NCBI GenBank assembly: GCA_963727955.1
Contig: CAVSII010000007.1
Coordinates: forward strand, 124,001-188,000
Direction: 5' to 3'
DNA: 64,000 bases
From: Bog-756 sp963727955
GTDB taxonomy: Bacteria > Actinomycetota > Acidimicrobiia > Acidimicrobiales > RAAP-2
Shown here in pieces: positions 26,505 to 36,213 of this stretch. The position numbers were made by a program, and so were the translations under genes. Below the pieces are notes generated by a model. The model was not told the origin of the DNA. It worked only from the letters and a program-made list of their open reading frames with translations, and did not search any database. Each line of letters begins with the position of its first letter. Within the stretch, counting starts at the first letter, position 1.

Positions 26505-27975
26505 ATGATGAGCGGCTCGGCCCCGTCCTCCATGGCACGTCGCTGGTTGGCGGGCCGGCGAACACCAGGAGCGGTCCTGGGTGCGACGCTGTGCCTTTTG
26601 GCGGTGTGTGCTCCGCTGTTGACACCTGCGCCGGAGGCGGGAGCCGCCGGCTCGGCAAGCGGATCGGTGCCTCAGCCACACGTCTACGCCGGTGGTGGGG
26701 TGATCGGATTCGGGAACGCCCAGCCCATCGATCCGGCATCGACCGGGTCGTTCAACTCCGAGATGGTGGCCATGGCCACCGATCCGGGCACGACAGGTTC
26801 CAATCAGGGCTACTGGACCGCCTCGGCCGACGGGGGCGTGTTCGCTTGGGGCGCCGCTCATTTCTACGGCTCGCTCGGCGCCACGCGACTGCAAGGCCCG
26901 ATCGTGGCCATGGCCGCCACCCCCGACGGGAAGGGCTACTGGCTGGCGGCCATGGACGGCGGCGTCTTCGCCTTCGGCGATGCTGCCTTCTACGGCTCGA
27001 TGGGAGCTACCCGTCTCAACAAGCCGGTTGTGGGTATGGCGGCTACCCCCAACGGGAAGGGTTACTGGCTGGTGGCTTCCGACGGGGGCATCTTCTCCTT
27101 CGGGAACGCTCCCTTTGAGGGCTCGATGGGAGGGACGTCATTGGTGGACCCGGTAACCGGTATGGCCGCCACCCACAGCGGCAAGGGGTACTGGCTGGTG
27201 GCCGCCGACGGGGGCATCTTCTCCTTCGGGAACGCTCCTTTCCCGCGGCTCGGCAGGAGGCCAGTCTCTCAACGATGCGGTTGTAGGAATGGTGGCTTCT
27301 CCCCAGGACACCGGCTACCTGATGGTCGAAACCGACGGGACCATCCTCAGTTTCGGAGGCAACAACTACTACGGCTCGCTGGCCGGAGGGTACGGTGGCA
27401 ATTCGGCCGATGTGCCGCCGGTGGCGGCCATAGCTCTCACCCCCAACGACCAGGGTTACTGGCTGCTCGAGCCCGACGGGTGGAACTACAGCTTCACCAA
27501 CCCGCCGGATCCGACGCCATCGGCCACCGCCTCGGCCATCGTCTCGGTCGCCGACAGCCAGGTCAACAGCGACCCCGATCGCGGCAGTTTCTGCAACCCC
27601 TACGGCCCGTGCGAGGAGTGGTGCGCGCTGTTCGCCTCGTGGGTGTGGGAGCACGCCGGGGTGCCCATCCCGTCGTACCCGTTCACCGGGTCCATCTACG
27701 ACTGGGCCGCCGGCCATACGGGCGTGCTCCCGCCGACGGCGACCCCCGCGCCCGGGGACGCCGTGCTCTACGGGACGAGTCCCTATTCGACGGCGACATC
27801 GCTCCACGTCGGACTGGTGATGCAGACCTGGCCGGACGGCGCCATCATCACCATCGAGGGCGATGCCGGACCGGCACCGTCGGGGTCGCTGGCGGTGGTC
27901 GTGAACGGCCCGTACATGCCATCCGAGTCGATGCAGTACAACGGCATGCCGATCTACGCTTACGCCCTTCCCTGA
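26505..27975 (+). CDS. Secreted YWLV-repeat protein with C-terminal CHAP-like amidase domain (one-base frameshift near 27241)
   Basis: The signal peptide spans roughly residues 10-48 (RRWLAGRRTPGAVLGATLCLLAVCAPLL). Six YWLV-type repeats follow, then a CHAP-like domain with the catalytic Cys in CEEWCALFASWVWEHAG and the His in SLHVGLVMQTW, implying peptidoglycan or peptide amide hydrolysis outside the cell. The reading frame breaks in the fourth repeat. Removing one C from the CCC at about 27241-27243 gives GNAPFRGSAGGQSLNDAVVG, a perfect continuation. The rest of the protein (from 27289) is in that restored frame to the stop at 27975. The start ATG at 26505 is followed directly by a second ATG. 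Confidence 0.82.
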
Positions 27976-28073
27976 GCCGCAAGGGCCAGGCCGGCCGATG
28001 CCAAAGGCGGGCGCGGTCAGACGGTCACACGGAGGCGTTGGACCAGTCGAGCCTGGTCAACGATCCGAGCCGA

Positions 28074-29144
28074 TCATCCCGAGCCGGTCAACGAATCGAG
28101 CACGGCCATACGGTGGTCCGCCGCCGCACCCCAGGCCTCAGCCAGGGCCCACGTGCGCTTGAGGAAGAGATGCAGATCGCATTCCCAGGTGTACCCGATG
28201 GCGCCGTGCACCTGGAGAGCCACCTGGGCCGCCTCGGTGGCCGCCTCCGAGGCCAGAGCCTTGGCTGTGGAGGCCGTTCGAGATGCGGTGGGCTCACCCT
28301 GGTCGAGGGCCCAGGCGGCGGCATAGACAACCGGCCGGGCGAATTCGAGCGCGACCTGGGCCCCGGCCAGGTGGTGCTTGACGGCCTGGAAGCTACCGAT
28401 GGGCTTGCCGAATTGGTGGCGCGCTTTGGCGTAGTCGGCGGTCATGCCGATCATCCGTTCGGCCAGTCCCAGAAGTTGGGCGGCGGTGGCCACGGCACCT
28501 CGGTCGGCGGTTAGGGTGAGGGCGGCCCTAGCCGCCGGCCCCGAGGCGATGCAGGTGTCGGGCACCGGCGTCCATGCCGGGATACCGATGCGTCGGGTGG
28601 GATCGAGCGATAGCACCGGGGTGACCACCGCCCGTTCGGACGGCACGGCGTGGATCTCCCAACCGTCCTCCACCGGGGCGGCCAGGATGAGCAGATCAGC
28701 GCCGTCGGCACCGGCGATCGGGACACCGTCGGCGGCGGTACCGGTGGCGGTCACTGCGCCGGCCACCATGGCCTCGGCCACGCAGGCCGCCACCTGCCCG
28801 GAGGCGACGGCCTCCCGGAGGGGAGCGGTCCGGTCCGGCGAAGGCACCTCGGCCAATAAGGGAGCGGCGAGGGCGGCTGTGTCAGCCAGCGGTTCCGGGA
28901 GCGCCACCCGGCCGGCCTCTTCCAGGACCAGGACCAGATCCAGAAGCCCTAGACCCAGACCGCCGTCACCTTCGGGTAGGCACATCCCGACCACACCCAT
29001 CTCGGCCAAAGTGGCCCATCGCCCGGAGCGGGCCGATGGCGATGCGAAAGCGGCGCGCAGGTCGCCCGGTGTGCATTCCTTGGACAGCACCTGGTGGACG
29101 GCGTCACCAAATTGGCGTTGCTCGGAAGTGAAGGCGAAGTGCAT
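28074..29144 (-). CDS. Acyl-CoA dehydrogenase, small-subunit type
   Basis: Flavin-dependent acyl-CoA dehydrogenase of 356 residues. It has the N-terminal helical domain (MHFAFTSEQRQFGDAVHQVL) and a shortened middle domain. The C-terminal domain has YAKARHQFGKPIGSFQAVKHHLAGAQ and the conserved ALQVHGAIGYTWECDLHLFLKR. It begins 17 bases after the stop of a longer dehydrogenase and so forms the second long/short pair in the window. By analogy with mycobacterial FadE26-27 or FadE28-29 the two products probably assemble as a heterotetramer acting on a bulky, probably steroid-derived acyl-CoA; that assignment is inference. Confidence 0.9.
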   Translation of the reverse strand: MHFAFTSEQRQFGDAVHQVLSKECTPGDLRAAFASPSARSGRWATLAEMGVVGMCLPEGDGGLGLGLLDLVLVLEEAGRVALPEPLADTAALAAPLLAEVPSPDRTAPLREAVASGQVAACVAEAMVAGAVTATGTAADGVPIAGADGADLLILAAPVEDGWEIHAVPSERAVVTPVLSLDPTRRIGIPAWTPVPDTCIASGPAARAALTLTADRGAVATAAQLLGLAERMIGMTADYAKARHQFGKPIGSFQAVKHHLAGAQVALEFARPVVYAAAWALDQGEPTASRTASTAKALASEAATEAAQVALQVHGAIGYTWECDLHLFLKRTWALAEAWGAAADHRMAVLDSLTGSG

Positions 29145-29161
29145 GTCGTTGTCGACGTCCC

Positions 29162-30340
29162 TCAGTCGCGCGGCAGACCGAGCATGCGCTCGGCCACCAC
29201 GTTGCGCTGGATCTCATTGGTGCCGGCGTAGATAGGACCGGCCAGGGCGAAGAGATAGCCGTCCAGCCACGGCGAAGCCGTGGCATCCGTGGACAGCTCC
29301 GCCGCATGGCCGAGCAGGGCCAGTGCCGTCCGGTGTATGGCCAGGTCGGTTTCGGACCAGTGGATCTTGTTGGCACTGGCCTCGGGCCCGACCGTTCCGC
29401 CCTCGATCACCCGAGTCGCCGTCCACAGGGTGTTGAGTCGGTAGGCCTCGGCGTCCATCCAGGCCTGGGCCACCGCCTCGGCGTGCCGGGCGGTGCGTTG
29501 CGGATCGGCGGTCAGGCGTTGGGCGTACAGAGCCACCAGGCGTCCTGCCGCCTCGGTGTAGCGGGCCGGACTGCGCAGGCTCAGACCGCGCTCCGACCCG
29601 GCGGTGGCCATGGCCACGTTCCAGCCCCGACCCACCTCCCCGAGAACCTGGGCGTCGGGGACGAACACTTCTTCGAAGAATATTTCGGCGAAGCCGGTCT
29701 CCCCGTCGATCTGGGGGATGGGCCGCACGGTCACCCCGGGGCTGGCTATCTCGATGAGGAAATACGTCAGTCCACGGTGCCGCTCGGCTTCCGGATCGGT
29801 ACGGAACAGGCCGAAGCACCACTCGGCGAAGGCGCCGCGGGAGGCCCAGGTCTTCTGGCCGTCGAGCAGCCACCCATCGTCGCCGGGAGCCCGCGCGGCC
29901 CGGCTGCGGATACCGGCCAGGTCGCTACCGGCATCGGGCTCGGACCACCCCTGGCACCAGATCTCCGCCCCCTCGGCCATGGCCGGCAAGAAGCGATCCT
30001 TCTGTTCCTCGCTCCCGAATTCGAACAGGGTCGGGGCCAAGAGGAACACGCCGTTCTGGCTCACCCGGGAGGGGGCCCGGACCCGCCAGTACTCTTCCTC
30101 GAAGATCAGCCACTCGAGGATCCCCAACGCCCGTCCGCCGTACTTCTCCGGCCACGAGACGACCGACCACCGGTCCTCGTACATGGTTCGTTCCCATTCA
30201 CGGTGGGCCTCGAACCCCTCGGCCGTATCCAGGGAGGGGAGCGAACCGGGGGCGGGGGCGTGACCGGCCAGCCACGAGCGCGCCTCGTGGCGGAAGGCCT
30301 CCTGGGCCGGGGTATGGCGCAGATCCATCGGGGTGTCCAT
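29162..30340 (-). CDS. Acyl-CoA dehydrogenase, full-length partner subunit
   Basis: 392-residue acyl-CoA dehydrogenase with WCQGWSEPDAGSDLAGIRSRA, GQKTWASRGAFAEWCFGLFRT, YFLIEIASPGVTVRPI and the C-terminal YAGTNEIQRNVVAERMLGLP. The open frame extends far upstream over the divergent thiolase gene, so the start must be near 30340 (MDTPMDLRHTPAQ) or the second ATG at 30328; neither has an obvious ribosome site. It leads the two-gene unit with the small dehydrogenase. A long perfect inverted repeat lies between it and the divergent thiolase and probably controls both. Confidence 0.9.
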   Translation of the reverse strand: MDTPMDLRHTPAQEAFRHEARSWLAGHAPAPGSLPSLDTAEGFEAHREWERTMYEDRWSVVSWPEKYGGRALGILEWLIFEEEYWRVRAPSRVSQNGVFLLAPTLFEFGSEEQKDRFLPAMAEGAEIWCQGWSEPDAGSDLAGIRSRAARAPGDDGWLLDGQKTWASRGAFAEWCFGLFRTDPEAERHRGLTYFLIEIASPGVTVRPIPQIDGETGFAEIFFEEVFVPDAQVLGEVGRGWNVAMATAGSERGLSLRSPARYTEAAGRLVALYAQRLTADPQRTARHAEAVAQAWMDAEAYRLNTLWTATRVIEGGTVGPEASANKIHWSETDLAIHRTALALLGHAAELSTDATASPWLDGYLFALAGPIYAGTNEIQRNVVAERMLGLPRD

Positions 30341-30369
30341 AGTGGGGTCGAAACGCGGTGAGGCGTCGA

Positions 30370-30400
30370 CCGGAAATCTGACACACCGCCAGATTTCCGG
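30370..30400. promoter_or_regulatory. Divergent operator: 11-bp perfect inverted repeat containing regulon motif site 4
   Basis: CCGGAAATCTG at 30370-30380 is mirrored by CAGATTTCCGG at 30390-30400 around a 9-bp spacer. The core, CTGACACACCGCCAG (30378-30392), matches the window's regulon motif. It lies about 40 bases from both divergent starts, so one bound repressor could block both promoters. Confidence 0.65.
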
Positions 30401-30430
30401 CAAACAGGCCCGATCGGTCACAATGGGAGC

Positions 30431-31637
30431 ATGCCGAACGCAGTGATCGTCGACGTGGTCCGTACCCCGGTAGGCAAGCGGAACGGACGCCTGTCCGGCT
30501 GGCACGCCGTCGACCTGGCGGCACAGCCGCTCATCGCCCTCCTGGCCCGGAACGCTCTCGATCCCGCCCTGGTCGAGGACGTGGTCTACGGCTGCACCAT
30601 GACGGTGGGGGAACAAGCCATGAACATCGGGCGGAACGCGGCGCTGGCTGCCGGCTTTCCCGACACGGTGCCGGGGACCACGGTCGACCGCCAGTGCGGT
30701 TCGGCCCAGCAGGCCGTCCATTTCGCCGCCCAGGCAGTGATGTCCGGGGCCATGGACGTGGTCATCGGGGGTGGCGTGGAGGCCATGAGCCGTGTGCCCA
30801 TCGGCTCGACCACCGAGCACGGGCCGGGCGAGGCCTACGGGCCGGTCGTCCACCAGCGCTTCGACTTCATCCACCAGGGTCTGGCGGCCGAGGCCATCGC
30901 CGAGCGTTGGGACATCGGCCGTGAGGCGATGGACCGGTTCGCCCTCGAATCCCACGATCGGGCCGCCCGGGCCATCGCTGAGGGCCGGTTCGAAAACGAG
31001 ATCGTCCCCCTGGCTACGCCGCCGGGCCCACATCGAGGACAAGGTGGCCCTGGCCGGAAGCGACGAGGGGGACCCGGCCGGCGAGGGCCCGCTCCGCTTC
31101 GACGAGGGGGTCCGGGCTGGCTCCAGTTACGAGAAGCTGGCTTCACTACCTCCGGCCTTCGTCGAGAACGGGAGGATCACGGCGGCGTCGTCGTCCCAGA
31201 TCTCTGACGGGGCGGCCGCCGCACTCATCATGTCGGAGGAGAAGGCGGCCGAGTGTGGCCTCGTGCCCCGTGCCCGCTTCCACACCTTCGCGGTGGCGGC
31301 CAACGATCCGGTCATCATGCTCACAGCACCCATTCCGGCCACCACTCTGGTGCTGTCCAAGTCCAAGCTCACTCTGGACGACATCGACCTGGTGGAGATC
31401 AACGAGGCCTTCGCCTCGGTGGTGCTGGCCTGGGAGAAGGAACACCATCCGGACATGACCAAGGTCAACGTGAACGGCGGGGCCATCGCCATCGGCCACC
31501 CCACAGGCGGTTCCGGGGCGCGACTGCTGGCCACCTTGCTCAACGAGATGGAGCGCACCGGCGCCCGCTACGGGCTGCAGACCATGTGCGAAGGCGGGGG
31601 CCAGGCCAACGCCACCATCATCGAGAGGCTCGGCTAA
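30431..31637 (+). CDS. Acetyl-CoA acyltransferase (thiolase, FadA6-like), one-base frameshift near 31006-31028
   Basis: Thiolytic beta-oxidation enzyme of about 400 residues. The N-terminal part has MPNAVIVDVVRTPVGKRNGRLSG and the acyl-accepting Cys89 in TVDRQCGSAQQAV. The C-terminal part, in the neighbouring frame, has EINEAFA, the catalytic His in NGGAIAIGHPTGGSGARL and the second Cys in MCEGGGQANATIIERL. The frames meet between NEIVPL and AHIEDKVAL, around 31006-31028, a C- and GC-rich stretch. Everything else is intact, so I treat it as one gene. The sequence around Cys89 resembles mycobacterial FadA6, which acts at the end of steroid ring C/D breakdown. It is divergent from the dehydrogenase pair. 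Confidence 0.88.
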
Positions 31638-31688
31638 CAGGGCGCTCGGGGTTCGACACCCCCGTACTGCCGTCCGGGGTGGAGGAGG

Positions 31689-34600
31689 TCAGGAGGGCTC
31701 GGCAGCTCCGGTCGAGATGGAGACCTGCTTGTTGAAATCGACTCGATCGGCCCTGGTCGGACGCGACATCAGGTACCCCTGGTAGAGGTCGCACCCGAGC
31801 TCGGTGACCCGCTTCAGCTGGAGCTCGGTCTCCACCCCTTCGGCCAGCACCACCAGGCCGAGGGCCTTGCTCAACTGGACGATGGCGGCCACGATGGCCT
31901 CGTCGTTCTCGAAGGTACCGAGCCCGTCGACGAAGGACTTGTCGATCTTGAGGATCTTGACCGGGAAGCGCTTCAGCTGGGCCAGCGACGAATAGCCGGT
32001 GCCGAAGTCGTCGATGGCCAGACCCACGCCCATCTCGTGGATGCCGCCGAGCATGGCGATGGTGGCCGAGGTGTCGCTCATGAGCATGCTCTCGGTGACC
32101 TCCATGACCAGCGCTTCGGGTGGAAGCCCGGAGTCGGTGAGGGCCGAGGAGATGGTGTCCAGCAGATCCGGGTCCCCAAGCTGGTGGGCCGAGAGGTTGA
32201 CCGTTATGTAGGCGTCCTGGGCCCCGGCCAGATCGCGGCGCCAGGTGGCCATGGTCTGACAGGCCTCGCGGAGCACCCACCGTCCCAGCGAGAAGATGAG
32301 GTCGGTCTCTTCGGCGAAGGGAATGAACTCCATCGGCCCGAGCAGACCTCTCGACGGATGGTGCCACCGGACCAGAGCTTCCATGGCCACGATCCGGTCG
32401 TCGTGCACCGAGGCGATGGGCTGGTAGTGGACGGCCAGCTCGTTGTGGTCGATCGAGTGCCGGAGGTCATCATAGATCTCAAGCCGGGCCACCGACTTGG
32501 CCCGCAACGACTCGTCGAAGACCTCGACCCGGCTCCGACCCTTGTCCTTGGCCTGGAACATGGCGGCATCAGCCTGTTGCAGGATGTCCTGGGCCGACTG
32601 GCGGCCGCGCATCACGAAGGACACCCCGACGCTGGAGGTCACCACCACGTTGCGACCGGTGGACAGCTGGACAGGGTCGGCCAGCAGCCGCGAGTACTCG
32701 TTGGCCAGGCTGACGGCCACATTGACGTCATGGACATTGCGGCACAGCACGACGAACTCGTCGCCCGAGAACCGGCTGACCACGTCCCCGCCGCGCACCG
32801 CCGACTTGAAGCGCTGGGCCAGAGCCAGCAGGACCTCGTCGCCGCTCACATGACCGAAGGAGTCGTTGACCAGCTTGAAGTGGTCCAGGTCGATGAAGAG
32901 GACGGCCAGGTTGGTGCCCCGTTGCATGGAAACCAACAGCTCGCGCTCGAGCTCGTCGTTGAACAGCGAGCGGTTGCCCAGGCCGGTGAGGGAGTCGTGG
33001 TAGGCCAGCCAGTGCAGCTGGGCTTCGGCCGCCTTGCGATCGGTGACGTCGGTGAACGAGCAGACCACCATGGGAATGTCCTCGCGGCCCGCTCCCGACA
33101 ACAGTCGCGAGCTGAGTGAGAGCCACTGACGCTTGCCCGTTCCGTCGGTCACGCCGATGGTCACGTCGTCCTGTGACTCGCCTGTTACCAACGTCTGGGC
33201 GTGGGGGAAGGTGTCGGCCGACAGCGGATGACCGTTGGCCTCGATGGCGATGGAGGAGCCGGTGAATATCTGGTGACCGCTCCCCGAGGAGAGTCGGCTA
33301 CCGAGGATGCGGGATGCCGCTTCGTTGTGGGCACTCACGTTCCCGTACTGATCGAAGAGAACGATCCCCTCGCTCAGCGACGCCACCACCGCCTCGTAGC
33401 GTTCCTCGGCCGCCCGCCGTCCGGCTTCGGCTTGCCGGGCGTCGGTGAGCTCGGTGCACACGACCACCCATCCCGAGGGTTGGGTAGCATCGTCGATGAG
33501 AGGGTCGATGGATACCATGACGCTGACCTCGGATCCGTCCTTCCGGCGGTGATCCCGCTGACCGCGCTCGACGACCGAGGCGCTCTCGGTGCGGTTGCCG
33601 GTTACAACCGCGCCGAGCGAGAGCCCCGATACCTCCTCCTCCGTCCAGCCGTAGATGGTTTCGGCGGCCTCGTTCCAGCTCTCGATCTTGCCGTCGGCGT
33701 CGATACCGATGATGGCATCGGAGACGTGGGCCACCAGGCTGGCCCGGTAACGGTTGGCGGCCTCGGCCGCCCGACGCTCGGACATGTCGCGGGCGATGAC
33801 CTGGTAGGCCGGTTCGCCGGCCCAGGTGGTGCGAATACTGGTGAGCTCCATCATCTTGATCTCGCCGCTGGGCAGGAACCAGCGAACCTCGCCGTGCTCG
33901 AAGAACTGACCGGGCTCGGTGAGCTGGGCCAGTCGTTCGGCCACATCGGCGATGTCGTCGGGATGGGTGAAGTCGGTCATCAGCGTGCCGTAGTACTTGG
34001 CGAAGGCCTCGGCGTACTGCTCGTCGGTTTCGGCCCCGATCATCCGGCCCATGGCCCGGTTGCCATAGACGAAGCGGCCGTCCTGATGGACGAAGACGAT
34101 GTCGGGGGAGACTTCGGTCAGCAGGCGGTAGCGGTCGACCAGCTCGCCCAGTTCCCTCTCGAAGCGGCGCTGGCCGGTGACGTCCACAGCCACGCCGACG
34201 TAGAACACGCCCTCGTCATCGAAGACGGTACCGTCTCGGGATCCGTCGGACGACGGGGTCATGGGGTTGTCGGCGATGGGCATGGGGGAAGCCCGCACCA
34301 CCACGTTGTGGATGACCCCGTCGGGACAACGGACGTCGACATGGAGGTCGAATTCGGAAAGGCCCACGCCATGACGGATGGGAGCCAGGATGGGGGCGAG
34401 GAGCTTCTCGCCGGTGTCGGGGCCGGAGACGAAGTCGGCGTCGGCGCCCGAATCGTCGGAAGACCGAACCTCGCACGGCTCGCCCTGTCCATCGTCCCGA
34501 AGCACGGTGAAGCCCCGGACGCCCTCCTCGAAGCCGAAGAGGTGTTCGACAGGCGCCGACCACATGACTGTGTCGCGCCGCTGGTCGTACACCCAGGTCA

Positions 34601-34739
34601 CCGACTGGACCTCGGTGCTGGCCAGTTCGACGCCTTCGGAAAGCTCGAAGGCGCGGTCACCCAGGGGTCGCTCGTCGAGTTCGATCCGATCGAAGGAGAC
34701 CCTCGAGCCCCGATCGCCGAAGCTGCTCGCAGTGGCCAT
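31689..34739 (-). CDS. Multi-PAS GGDEF-EAL cyclic-di-GMP signalling protein
   Basis: 1016 residues without a clear membrane segment, so probably a cytoplasmic sensor. Up to four PAS-like sensor segments occupy residues about 40-570 (for example YRLLTEVSPDIVFVHQDGRFVYGNRAM and DAIIGIDADGKIESWNEAAETIYGW). The GGDEF domain starts at HDSLTGLGNRSLFNDEL and its active loop reads RFSGDEF, a variant SGDEF. The EAL domain is complete: EALVRWHHP, NLSAHQ, EVTES, DDFGTGYSS, KIDKSFV, EGVET and QGYLMSRP. Phosphodiesterase activity is therefore likely, while cyclase activity with SGDEF is possible but uncertain. It stands alone, convergent with the thiolase. Confidence 0.9.
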   Translation of the reverse strand: MATASSFGDRGSRVSFDRIELDERPLGDRAFELSEGVELASTEVQSVTWVYDQRRDTVMWSAPVEHLFGFEEGVRGFTVLRDDGQGEPCEVRSSDDSGADADFVSGPDTGEKLLAPILAPIRHGVGLSEFDLHVDVRCPDGVIHNVVVRASPMPIADNPMTPSSDGSRDGTVFDDEGVFYVGVAVDVTGQRRFERELGELVDRYRLLTEVSPDIVFVHQDGRFVYGNRAMGRMIGAETDEQYAEAFAKYYGTLMTDFTHPDDIADVAERLAQLTEPGQFFEHGEVRWFLPSGEIKMMELTSIRTTWAGEPAYQVIARDMSERRAAEAANRYRASLVAHVSDAIIGIDADGKIESWNEAAETIYGWTEEEVSGLSLGAVVTGNRTESASVVERGQRDHRRKDGSEVSVMVSIDPLIDDATQPSGWVVVCTELTDARQAEAGRRAAEERYEAVVASLSEGIVLFDQYGNVSAHNEAASRILGSRLSSGSGHQIFTGSSIAIEANGHPLSADTFPHAQTLVTGESQDDVTIGVTDGTGKRQWLSLSSRLLSGAGREDIPMVVCSFTDVTDRKAAEAQLHWLAYHDSLTGLGNRSLFNDELERELLVSMQRGTNLAVLFIDLDHFKLVNDSFGHVSGDEVLLALAQRFKSAVRGGDVVSRFSGDEFVVLCRNVHDVNVAVSLANEYSRLLADPVQLSTGRNVVVTSSVGVSFVMRGRQSAQDILQQADAAMFQAKDKGRSRVEVFDESLRAKSVARLEIYDDLRHSIDHNELAVHYQPIASVHDDRIVAMEALVRWHHPSRGLLGPMEFIPFAEETDLIFSLGRWVLREACQTMATWRRDLAGAQDAYITVNLSAHQLGDPDLLDTISSALTDSGLPPEALVMEVTESMLMSDTSATIAMLGGIHEMGVGLAIDDFGTGYSSLAQLKRFPVKILKIDKSFVDGLGTFENDEAIVAAIVQLSKALGLVVLAEGVETELQLKRVTELGCDLYQGYLMSRPTRADRVDFNKQVSISTGAAEPS

Positions 34740-34893
34740 AGACCCCAGATATCGGCGCGTTCTGAGCCGACCTTTAGCTGGCAGGCTCTGCTCTGAGAGG
34801 CACCCCGACCGTCGTTATCCCAGCCTGGAGGGGCCGAGCGGCACCCCTCCGGAGGAGGGTCGTTACGCCGCCCGTTGGTGATCGGGGTGGGAC

Positions 34894-34906
34894 CTCTGGT
34901 CCAGAG
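34894..34906. promoter_or_regulatory. 13-bp palindrome CTCTGGTCCAGAG upstream of the GGDEF-EAL gene
   Basis: Perfect palindrome with a central T, in the 226-bp gap between the ketoacyl synthase stop and the GGDEF-EAL start. The right half plus flank (TCCAGAGTCAA) occurs again about 21 bp further on. A GC-rich hairpin (CCCTCC/GGAGG, 34845-34855) lies between it and the gene and could terminate the upstream transcript. Its role is uncertain. Confidence 0.3.
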
Positions 34907-34965
34907 TCAATGCCTTCCCGTCCAGAGTCAACCCCCGACTCATAGGGAATCAGTTCCGACCACCG

Positions 34966-36183
34966 TCAGTCGGAGGGATTCTGGATGACCACGGCGGTGT
35001 TGTAGCCCCCCATACCGATCGAGGACTTGACCACCAGGCCCGGTACCCGTGGGCTCCGCCCGTCGACCAGCTTGGGATGGCCGGGCGCCATCTGGGGTGG
35101 TGCAGGGACGAAACCGGTCTGGAAGGAGTAGATGGTGGCCATGATCTCGACGGCGGCGGCGGCCGACTGACAGTGCCCGACCAACGGCTTGACCGAGTAG
35201 ACCCCGTGGGCGTTGGGCATGAGCTCGTCGAGTACCCGGGCCTCGGCCCCGTCGCCCCGGCCTGTTCCCGACCCGTGGGCGTTGAGGTAGGCGACATCCT
35301 CGAACGAGGTACCGGCCGCGTCCATGGCCAGATGGAAGCAACGGAACAGCTCCTCGAGGTCGGGGGCCAGGCCCACCAGGTTCGACGCGTCCATGGTCAT
35401 GGCCCCGCCGAGCACCGATGCGTAGGCACCGGGTTCGTTGCCAGAGAGAACCATCGACACCGCGGCTTCACCGCCGACGAAACCGCGGCTCCCTTCCTGG
35501 AAGGGTCGGCATGCTTCGAAGGGAGGCAGGCTCAACTTGGCTGCGCCCAGGTCGCTGAAGGCGCGCAGCACCTGAGGCACGCCGCACAAGTCGGTGGCCA
35601 GCAGGATCACGTCGGTGGCAATGCCGGTGTCGAGCCAGGATTTGGCCGTAATGAGAGCGGCGTTGGACGATGCGCACATGGCCGACACCGACATGGTGGG
35701 CCCGTGGAAGTCGTTCTCGTTCATCAGTTGGGAGATGACCGTCGAGGGCAGCATGTTGACCCAGGTCTTGGGTCGGACCCTGCTCTCACCCGACTTGTAG
35801 AAGTTGCTCCAGGTTTCGATGTCTCCCGCCTCGATGCTGTGGACCAGTCCAACCACCGGACCTGGCTTCCATCCGCGCTCGAGAGCGTCGGCGATGGCTT
35901 CGCGAGCGGCAAAGCGCGCCGCCCGCATGAACCGGCTGGGCCCGTCGCGGCGATCGCCGCCGTCGGCGATGAGGGAGAGGTAGGCCTGGCCGCCGTCGAC
36001 GAAGCCGTCCAGTCCCCCCACCAGCTTCACCGCGCTCTCACCCAGGAGGAAACCGTCCCAGAGGTGTTTCCTCCCCCATCCGTAGCCGGTAACGGCACCG
36101 ACGCCGGTGATGTTCATGGGCGCGCCTCGACCCCGCTCCCCAGGCGTCGACGGTCTCGAGGACGGCTGCGCTGCATCCGACAT
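34966..36183 (-). CDS. Beta-ketoacyl synthase (KAS I/II-type thiolase-fold condensing enzyme)
   Basis: 405-residue condensing enzyme. The active Cys is in SVSAMCASSNAAL (about residue 170), the first His is in NAHGSGTGRGDGAE and the second in KPLVGHCQSAAAAVE, giving the Cys-His-His triad of ketoacyl synthases. The C-terminal glycine-rich SSIGMGGYNTAVVI is normal. The ATG at 36183 is preceded by GAGGAG at five bases, so I prefer it to the upstream ATG at 36213. No acyl carrier protein or other fatty acid synthase gene is adjacent, so it is a stand-alone KAS-like enzyme. Its substrate is not predictable. Confidence 0.87.
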   Translation of the reverse strand: MSDAAQPSSRPSTPGERGRGAPMNITGVGAVTGYGWGRKHLWDGFLLGESAVKLVGGLDGFVDGGQAYLSLIADGGDRRDGPSRFMRAARFAAREAIADALERGWKPGPVVGLVHSIEAGDIETWSNFYKSGESRVRPKTWVNMLPSTVISQLMNENDFHGPTMSVSAMCASSNAALITAKSWLDTGIATDVILLATDLCGVPQVLRAFSDLGAAKLSLPPFEACRPFQEGSRGFVGGEAAVSMVLSGNEPGAYASVLGGAMTMDASNLVGLAPDLEELFRCFHLAMDAAGTSFEDVAYLNAHGSGTGRGDGAEARVLDELMPNAHGVYSVKPLVGHCQSAAAAVEIMATIYSFQTGFVPAPPQMAPGHPKLVDGRSPRVPGLVVKSSIGMGGYNTAVVIQNPSD

Positions 36184-36213
36184 CAGTACTCCTCGAATGG
36201 TGATGATCGACAC

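Noticed and set aside
18637..31637. Calling the split dehydrogenase, CHAP protein and thiolase pseudogenes
   Set aside because: Each needs only one base near a homopolymer to restore a full-length, motif-complete protein, and several genes show the same defect, which fits sequence error better than decay.
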